A stretch of DNA of 64,000 bases, from contig NC_008555.1 in assembly GCF_000060285.1 (NCBI RefSeq), positions 2,604,001-2,668,000 of the forward strand. Direction: 5' to 3'. The notes under the pieces were generated by a model, which saw only the letters and a list, made by a program, of their open reading frames with translations, ran no database searches and was not told where the DNA came from. Numbering within the stretch: the first letter of the stretch is position 1; each line of letters begins with the position of its first letter. Both the position numbers and the translations under genes were made by a program. Shown here one piece after another: positions 58,597 to 64,000 of the stretch. This DNA is from Listeria welshimeri serovar 6b str. SLCC5334. Lineage in GTDB: Bacteria > Bacillota > Bacilli > Lactobacillales > Listeriaceae.

Positions 58597-58612
58597 TGGC
58601 ACAGTACTTGCA
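58597..58612 (+). promoter_or_regulatory. Sigma-54 (RpoN) promoter of the cellobiose-family PTS operon
   Basis: TGGCAC-AGTAC-TTGCA is an exact match to the -24/-12 consensus TGGCAC-N5-TTGCW. It is 45 bases before the IIB start. In L. monocytogenes RpoN controls a few PTS operons, and this locus (lmo2683-2685) is one of those named, as I recall. Confidence 0.92.
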
Positions 58613-58656
58613 TATATATTAAGTGTTAAGAGAATTATCCAGAGGAGGAAATAATC

Positions 58657-58962
58657 ATGAAAACAATCATGTTAGTATGTTCAGCAGGTATGTCTACCAG
58701 CTTACTAGTTACAAAAATGGAAAAAGCAGCTGAAGAAAAAGGTCTGGAAGCGAAAATCTTCGCAGTGGCTGAAGCTGAAGCAGCAAATCATTTAGACGAA
58801 ATTGATGTGTTATTACTTGGTCCACAAGTACGTTTCTTAGAAGGAAACATGAAGAAAAAATTGGAGCCAAAAGGTATTCCGTTAGCTGTTATTAACAGTG
58901 TTGATTACGGAATGATGAAAGGCGACAAAGTTTTAGATCAAGCATTAGATTTAATGAAGTAA
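58657..58962 (+). CDS. PTS EIIB, lactose/cellobiose family
   Basis: The 101-residue EIIB has the phosphorylated Cys at residue 8 in MLVCSAGMSTSLLVTKM. It is the first gene of a sigma-54-controlled operon. It works with the IIC and IIA downstream. Confidence 0.94.
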   Translation: MKTIMLVCSAGMSTSLLVTKMEKAAEEKGLEAKIFAVAEAEAANHLDEIDVLLLGPQVRFLEGNMKKKLEPKGIPLAVINSVDYGMMKGDKVLDQALDLMK

Positions 58963-58976
58963 AAAGAGGGTAATTA

Positions 58977-58990
58977 CAGCTAGCTAGCTG
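58977..58990 (+). repeat. 14-bp self-complementary palindrome between IIB and IIC
   Basis: CAGCTAGCTAGCTG is fully self-complementary and is flanked by TAATTA and AAAATTA, extending the pairing. It lies just after the IIB stop. Confidence 0.6.
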
Positions 58991-59009
58991 AAAATTATAA
59001 AAAACTAAA

Positions 59010-59079
59010 GAGGTATAGTAATAACATCATGTTTTAGAAATTATGTATTTGTCTTAACCCATGCTATTACTTTATCCTC
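59010..59079 (+). repeat. Long-range inverted repeat in the IIB-IIC gap
   Basis: GAGGTATAGTAATA (59010-59023) pairs with TATTACTTTATCCTC (59065-59079) across a 41-base loop, with one small bulge. It ends 19 bases before the IIC start, close to the ribosome binding site. It could protect the mRNA or limit IIC translation. Confidence 0.6.
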
Positions 59080-59097
59080 AAAAAAGGAGAATAAAAA

Positions 59098-60405
59098 ATG
59101 AATGGTTTTATCGCATTTATGGAAAAATATTTCATTCCGTACGCAGCCAAAATTGGTGGCCAACGTCATTTAGTAGCAATTCGTGATGGTTTCATTACAA
59201 CTATGCCACTAATGATTCTAGGATCTTTCGCTGTTTTAATTAACAACTTCCCAATTCCAGCTTACCAAAAATTCATGAATAACTTATTTGGTGAAGGAAC
59301 TTGGCAAGCATTTGGCGGAAACGTTTGGAACGGTACTTTTGCTATCTTAGCATTACTTATCGCTTTCACAGTAGCTTACAACTTAGCGAAATCATATGAT
59401 AAAGATCCACTTTCATCCGCAGTAGTTTCTGTCGCTACATTCTTCACTATTGGCGCAATTGCTCCAGGTGCAGACGGCGTCCCTAACACTGGTGGTTTAG
59501 GATCAACTGGTCTTTTCTTAGCATTAATTATTGCAATTCTTTCCACTGAGATTTTCACTCGCTTGAGTGGTAGCCCGAAATTAATTATCAACATGCCTGA
59601 TGGTGTTCCACCGGCAGTTTCTCGTTCATTCGCAGCTTTATTCCCTGCAATGATCACAGTTTCTATCTTTGGTCTTATCACTGCTTTCTTCCAAGCAGCA
59701 GGTGTAAGTAACTTAGTAATTTCTTTCTATGAATTAGTTCAAGAACCGTTCATGGGTCTTGCAAACTCCTTGCCAGCAGCATTACTACTCGCATTTGTTT
59801 CTGCTTTCCTTTGGTTCTTTGGTTTACACGGAGCGAATATTATCGACCCGTTCATGCAAACAATCAATATCCCAGCTATTACTGCTAACCAAGATGCATT
59901 AAAAGCTGGTAAAGAACTTCCTTATATCGTTAACAAACCTTTCTTTGACTCTTTCGTTAACTTAGGCGGAACTGGGGCAACTATCGGTTTAATCATTGCT
60001 ATCTTTATCGTAGCTCGTAAACATAAAGCGTATATGACAGTTTCTAAATTGTCTGCAGCGCCAGGTATTTTCAACATTAACGAACCTATGATGTTTGGTC
60101 TTCCAATCGTCTTGAATCCAATTATGTTCATTCCATACATCTTGGCACCACTTGTACTTGTAACTGTAGCTTACTTTGCAACAGCTATTGGTTGGGTACC
60201 AGCTTGTACTATCGTAACTCCTTGGACTACACCACCAATTATCGGTGGAGCACTTGCAACACAAAGTATCGCTGGTGGCGTACTTGCAGCTGTAAACTTA
60301 GGATTATCTATTCTAATCTTCCTTCCATTCGCGAAAATTGCTCAAATTCAAGAGCTACGTCGCGAAAAAGAAGCACTTGCTGCTGAAGGCGTTACTGCAG
60401 AATAA
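59098..60405 (+). CDS. PTS EIIC, lactose/cellobiose family
   Basis: The 435-residue permease has about ten helices and the family's N-terminus (EKYFIPYAAKIGGQRHLVAI) and the C-terminal FNINEPMMFGLPIVLNP substrate-site motif. It transports a beta-glucoside or related disaccharide. AAGGAG precedes the ATG. Confidence 0.94.
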   Translation: MNGFIAFMEKYFIPYAAKIGGQRHLVAIRDGFITTMPLMILGSFAVLINNFPIPAYQKFMNNLFGEGTWQAFGGNVWNGTFAILALLIAFTVAYNLAKSYDKDPLSSAVVSVATFFTIGAIAPGADGVPNTGGLGSTGLFLALIIAILSTEIFTRLSGSPKLIINMPDGVPPAVSRSFAALFPAMITVSIFGLITAFFQAAGVSNLVISFYELVQEPFMGLANSLPAALLLAFVSAFLWFFGLHGANIIDPFMQTINIPAITANQDALKAGKELPYIVNKPFFDSFVNLGGTGATIGLIIAIFIVARKHKAYMTVSKLSAAPGIFNINEPMMFGLPIVLNPIMFIPYILAPLVLVTVAYFATAIGWVPACTIVTPWTTPPIIGGALATQSIAGGVLAAVNLGLSILIFLPFAKIAQIQELRREKEALAAEGVTAE

Positions 60406-60441
60406 TTTTTACAAACCAAAACTTTAAGGACGTGTTTACAG

Positions 60442-60744
60442 ATGGATTTAGAACAAACAATTATGAGCTTGATCGTGTTCGGTGGTAATGCTAAAAGTGA
60501 CGCTATGTTAGCTATTGATTCCGCTAAAAAAGGGGATTTCGCTCAAGCAGACGAACAAATCGCCCAAGCAGAACAAGCACTACTTGAAGCGCATCATTCT
60601 CAAACAAAACTTATACAAGGTGAAGCTCGTGGTGAAAAAACAGAAGTTTCCCTTCTACTTGTTCACGCACAAGATCACTTAATGAATGCAATCACTTTCA
60701 AAGATTTAGCGAAAGAAATTGTAGATCTTTATAAGAATAAATAA
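60442..60744 (+). CDS. PTS EIIA, lactose/cellobiose family
   Basis: This 100-residue, all-helical EIIA has the active-site His in LLLVHAQDHLMNAITF near residue 75. The trimeric LacA-type fold is expected. It is the last gene of the operon. No phospho-beta-glucosidase gene accompanies it, so hydrolysis must occur elsewhere. Confidence 0.94.
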   Translation: MDLEQTIMSLIVFGGNAKSDAMLAIDSAKKGDFAQADEQIAQAEQALLEAHHSQTKLIQGEARGEKTEVSLLLVHAQDHLMNAITFKDLAKEIVDLYKNK

Positions 60745-60748
60745 GACC

Positions 60749-60784
60749 AAAAAACCAGCCGTCGTCATGACAGCTGGTTTTTTT
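60749..60784. terminator. Bidirectional terminator, overlapping rodA3 3' end
   Basis: AAAAAACCAGC and GCTGGTTTTTT form an 11-bp stem. It ends the PTS operon on plus and, on minus, lies across the last codons and stop of rodA3 (stop at 60765-60767 in the loop). Confidence 0.9.
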
Positions 60785-61886
60785 CTTCTATTAAATTAGC
60801 ATCTGATCGAATAATCGCTAACACTACGCCAACCGCAATAAAATTACCAAGCACAGCACTTCCACCGTAACTAATAAAAGGTAGCGGAATCCCCGTAAGT
60901 GGCATAAGCCCAACAGTCATACCAATATTTTCAAAAATGTTAAATGCAAAACTAACAGCGAATCCAGCTAAAACAAGCGAAGAAAAAGTATTTTTCATTA
61001 ATAAAGCTGCCATAATTAATTGATGAATAAGTAACATAAATAAAATTAACAACAAACTTACGCCAACAAATCCAAACTGATGACCAATGGTACTAAAAAT
61101 CATATCTGTATGACTTTCAGGAATATACGCATTTGTCCCCGAACTGCCAGTCATCATCCCTGAACCAACTGCTTTCATGGATAAATTAAGTTGATATACC
61201 GCATCCGGGTCCGTCGTCGGATCAAGCCATGTCTGAATACGCGCAAATTGATAAGCATGAAAACCAATTTTTTCAAGCAAACTAATATGATAAACAACCA
61301 CGTACATTCCTACAGTCACAGTCGTTAAAATCAACGTAATAATACCAACCATAAGTTTCGTGGATTTAATAGCCAGCAAAATAATCGCAAGCGCCGTAAC
61401 CCCATAAACAATAGTTGTACCAAGGTCCGGTTGCTTCATGATTAACAGTAAAACAACGCCTGTAAGCACCGTCAAAATTCCTAATTGTTTCCATTTTTGC
61501 GCTTGATATTTCACAGCAAAATGGGCCAATACAAAAATAAAAATTGATTTTACCACTTCAGATGGTTGGAAAGAAAGCCCCCCAAAACGGTACCAACGCG
61601 TTGCCCCATTAATATTTTGTACTAAAGGGTTCGGTATTAATATCCCTAAAAGCATAATTACCATAATGGCATAAAGCCAAATTGCATGATGGCGCAAAAA
61701 ATCCACCGGAAGCCTTGAAACCCCAAAACAAGTAAGTGTTCCAATTGTCAAAAAGACTAATTGCATTCCTAAAAAATTGGTATTATATTGATTTGTCTTC
61801 TGAGCAAAATAAATCGCCACACAACTAACCAATGATAATAAAAATACCGATAAAATAATTCGGTTATAAAGTATATCTCGTTTCAT
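60765..61886 (-). CDS. rodA3: SEDS-family protein, RodA3 type
   Basis: The 373-residue polytopic protein is in the FtsW/RodA/SpoVE glycosyltransferase family. Signatures: GGLSFQPSEVVKSIF, MKQPDLGTTIVYG (catalytic Asp region), HTDMIFSTIGHQFGF and PLTGIPLPFISYGGSAVL. It polymerises lipid II into glycan strands with a partner class B PBP. Listeria has several such proteins; position after ftsW2 supports RodA3 (recalled name). It overlaps ftsW2 by four bases. Confidence 0.88.
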   Translation of the reverse strand: MKRDILYNRIILSVFLLSLVSCVAIYFAQKTNQYNTNFLGMQLVFLTIGTLTCFGVSRLPVDFLRHHAIWLYAIMVIMLLGILIPNPLVQNINGATRWYRFGGLSFQPSEVVKSIFIFVLAHFAVKYQAQKWKQLGILTVLTGVVLLLIMKQPDLGTTIVYGVTALAIILLAIKSTKLMVGIITLILTTVTVGMYVVVYHISLLEKIGFHAYQFARIQTWLDPTTDPDAVYQLNLSMKAVGSGMMTGSSGTNAYIPESHTDMIFSTIGHQFGFVGVSLLLILFMLLIHQLIMAALLMKNTFSSLVLAGFAVSFAFNIFENIGMTVGLMPLTGIPLPFISYGGSAVLGNFIAVGVVLAIIRSDANLIEEKNQLS

Positions 61887-63013
61887 AAATGCACAACCTC
61901 TCTCGTCCTAGCTAGCCAGTTCCGCCTTGCCGCAGCTAGCACGAACCCTGCTGCACATGAAAGCATTACAACCGAACTACCGCCATAACTAATGAATGGT
62001 AGCGGCACACCCGTAAGTGGAATAATCCCACTCACTCCGCCAAGATTTAAAAACATTTGCACTGATATCCAAGCCGCAACTCCAATACAAACCATGGAAT
62101 CAAAAATAAAATGACTGCAAATCGCAATATATAGTGCTGTAAAAGTAAATAACATCAGTAAGAAAATCGTCCAAATCACACCGAAAACCCCAAGTTCTTC
62201 CGCAATCACAGTCATAATAAAATCCGTATGTGGTTCTGGCAAATATCCTAATTTTTGGATGCTACCGCCTAAGCCATTTCCAAATACTCCACCACTTCCA
62301 ATCGCATAATAGCCATTTCTGAGTTGATAAGAAGCATCTAAATTATGAAGATTAAATGGGTCCAAAAAAGCAAATCTACCTAACTTTGCTGAACTGAAAA
62401 AATCAGGGTGAAAGAAGTAAATTAAAGTTGCGACAAGTATCAGTACACCAAAAGCCCAGATAGACACTCGGACAAGGCGTGTGAGGCCGACTCCGCTCGT
62501 TAAAAACAAAGCGACCCCAATGACACCTAAAATCAGCGCAGTGCCAAGATCCGGCTGCAAGAAGACAAGACCCACTGTTAAAAACAAAAATCCAAGTAAC
62601 CAATATTGCACACGTGCTCCACATCCTTTTTTCAAAAAAACCGTTGCAATTACTAATATCAAGAGTAATTTAACTGTTTCTGTTGGTTGAAAAGTCACGC
62701 CTGCAAAGGACAACCATCTTTGTGCATTATTCGCCGCACTTCCGGTTACAAGCACTAGAATAAGCAAACCTAGCAAACTACCTACTAACATTCGTAGCAT
62801 CCACCTACGATAAAATAATTTCACATTAATACGCGAACAAAGCAGCAAGCCTAGAAGCCCCAGCCCATAAAAGATTAACTGTCTATCAAAAAAATAACTC
62901 GGTTCTACTTTGTATCGCATAATTGCCACACCGTAACTTGTACTATAAACTAGTAGCAAACTCCACACTGAAAGAAGTAAATACGTTACAAACAGTACTT
63001 TGCCCGCACGCAT
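61883..63013 (-). CDS. ftsW2: SEDS-family protein, FtsW2 type
   Basis: This 376-residue SEDS protein has FAGVTFQPTETVKLLL, LQPDLGTALILG, EPHTDFIMTVIAEELGVFG and PLTGVPLPFISYGGSSVV. Its ATG directly follows the stop of the P-type ATPase gene. In L. monocytogenes the pair downstream of the ATPase is reported as FtsW2 and RodA3, expressed under cell-wall stress. Confidence 0.88.
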   Translation of the reverse strand: MRAGKVLFVTYLLLSVWSLLLVYSTSYGVAIMRYKVEPSYFFDRQLIFYGLGLLGLLLCSRINVKLFYRRWMLRMLVGSLLGLLILVLVTGSAANNAQRWLSFAGVTFQPTETVKLLLILVIATVFLKKGCGARVQYWLLGFLFLTVGLVFLQPDLGTALILGVIGVALFLTSGVGLTRLVRVSIWAFGVLILVATLIYFFHPDFFSSAKLGRFAFLDPFNLHNLDASYQLRNGYYAIGSGGVFGNGLGGSIQKLGYLPEPHTDFIMTVIAEELGVFGVIWTIFLLMLFTFTALYIAICSHFIFDSMVCIGVAAWISVQMFLNLGGVSGIIPLTGVPLPFISYGGSSVVMLSCAAGFVLAAARRNWLARTREVVHL

Positions 63014-64000
63014 TTAAATCCACTCCCGGAATTTACGAATGTAAAGGGTTTTTACTAATTGCATCGTTGCCATATAGCCAACCAGAATCAAGATTAACCA
63101 AGGGAAATAACTACCAGGTAAGCTGACAAAACCTATGCTGTGGCCAAATCCAGTAAATGGAATTACAATCCCGAGCGTCATCACAACAAGCGTCGCAATC
63201 ATCACTGGAGCAGTTGCTCGACTTTGAATGAAAGGAATTTTTTCTGTTCGAATCATGTGAACTACTAATGTTTGTGTAAGTAGGCCGACAACAAACCAGC
63301 CACTATGGAATAAAGCTTGCTCTGCTACCGTATTAGCGCTAAATACAAACCACATAATTAGAAACGTCGCAATATCAAAAATCGAGCTTACTGGACCAAT
63401 ACATAAAATAAAGCGCAACATTCCTTTTTGTTCCCATTGGTGCGGCTTTTTCAAAAATGACCGATCCATTTTATCCCAAGGTAGAGTTAATTGAGAAAAG
63501 TCATACAGCAAATTTTGTAGTAAGAGGTGTAAAGATAACATTGGTAAAAATGGAATAAATGCACTGGCTACTAAAACACTAAATACATTTCCAAAATTTG
63601 AACTAGCCGTCATCTTCATGTATTTTAAAATATTACCGAAGACATTACGCCCTTCCATGACCGCATCATTTAATACGGTTAAACTTTTCTCCAATAAAAT
63701 TACTGAGCTAGCATCTTTTGTTATATCTGCTGCCGTATCCACCGAAATCCCTACATCTGCTTTTCTAAGCGCAGGCGCATCATTAATTCCATCACCAAGG
63801 AATCCAACCGTATGTCCTGCTTTTTTTAGTAAGCCAATGATACGCGATTTTTGCATCGGACTTAATTTAGCAAAAATGTGGTATTTACGCAGTTCGCGCG
63901 TGAGTTCCCCGTCAGATAATTCTTCTATATCTGCACCGAGTAAAAATCCGTTCGCTGGAATACCAACTTCTTGACAGATTCGTTTCGTAACGATTTCGTT
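63014..64000 (-). CDS. mgtA: Magnesium-type P-ATPase (MgtA-like), 5' end outside window
   Basis: The last 329 residues are present. The frame continues without a stop to the window edge, so the ATG at 63856 is internal. The hinge FLGDGINDAPALRKADVGIS and VDTAADITKDASSVILLEKS are typical of the MgtA/MgtB branch, as are the six C-terminal membrane helices ending VKTLYIRKFREWI. It likely imports Mg2+. It heads the ftsW2-rodA3 operon. Confidence 0.9.
   Translation of the reverse strand, partial: NEIVTKRICQEVGIPANGFLLGADIEELSDGELTRELRKYHIFAKLSPMQKSRIIGLLKKAGHTVGFLGDGINDAPALRKADVGISVDTAADITKDASSVILLEKSLTVLNDAVMEGRNVFGNILKYMKMTASSNFGNVFSVLVASAFIPFLPMLSLHLLLQNLLYDFSQLTLPWDKMDRSFLKKPHQWEQKGMLRFILCIGPVSSIFDIATFLIMWFVFSANTVAEQALFHSGWFVVGLLTQTLVVHMIRTEKIPFIQSRATAPVMIATLVVMTLGIVIPFTGFGHSIGFVSLPGSYFPWLILILVGYMATMQLVKTLYIRKFREWI

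Noticed and set aside
63014-63856. ATG at 63856 as a start for a 280-residue protein
   Set aside because: The frame continues upstream in a conserved MgtA sequence to the window edge, so this ATG is internal.

Overview
The window is a low-GC Firmicute chromosome segment. Gene content and order match Listeria sensu stricto, most like Listeria monocytogenes, and the EGD-e region around lmo2616 to lmo2689. That match is recalled, not searched. Markers include the eight-gene flavin-based extracellular electron transfer (EET) locus, the lipoprotein PplA, and the pentitol PTS locus. No tRNA, rRNA, CRISPR array, insertion sequence or prophage is visible.

Layout. (1) 1-8152, minus strand: the S10/spc ribosomal protein operon from rpsJ to a truncated rplR, with its promoter and structured leader. 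(2) 8265-16824: the EET locus. fmnA, dmkB, fmnB and pplA lie on minus; ndh2, eetA, eetB and dmkA lie on plus. Together they make a dedicated demethylmenaquinone pool (DmkA, DmkB), a type II NADH dehydrogenase (Ndh2), membrane proteins (EetA, EetB), and a flavinylated surface lipoprotein (PplA) with its flavin transferase (FmnB) and an ECF-type membrane subunit (FmnA). (3) 16915-19278: a lipoprotein metallophosphoesterase and a DUF4003 protein. (4) 19382-26924, minus: an ascorbate-type PTS, a PRD regulator, and four enzymes (phosphotriesterase-family lactonase, creatininase family, KDGP-aldolase family, SIS domain). The substrate is not established. (5) 27028-31612, minus: the str operon (rpsL, rpsG, fusA, tuf). 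(6) 31636-33527: a dGTPase-like HD protein and a GNAT acetyltransferase.

(7) 33634-44002, minus: the pentitol (D-arabitol/xylitol) locus, with a PRD regulator, galactitol-type PTS, two polyol-phosphate dehydrogenases, RpiB, two Rpe paralogues and transketolase, feeding the pentose phosphate pathway. (8) 44373-47930: an ABC-transporter-type membrane protein, a YjbR/VOC/AraC cluster, a universal stress protein and a second RpiB. (9) 48050-49736: an SOS-type locus (LexA box, YolD-like protein, UvrX-type Y-family polymerase) in which the polymerase gene is frameshifted. (10) 49738-58404, minus: an alpha/beta hydrolase and kdpFABCDE, including a 29-codon kdpF. (11) 58514-60784, plus: a cellobiose/lactose-family PTS behind a consensus sigma-54 promoter. 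(12) 60765-64000, minus: rodA3, ftsW2 and the 3' part of a MgtA-type P-ATPase.

The points most worth a second look are the uvrX frameshift, the uncharacterised PTS/lactonase/aldolase locus, the operator-like elements in the pplA leader, the sigma-54 promoter with its upstream palindrome, the rpsL promoter embedded in a 14-bp inverted repeat, and two short genes (kdpF and a 27-codon ORF in the pentitol operon).
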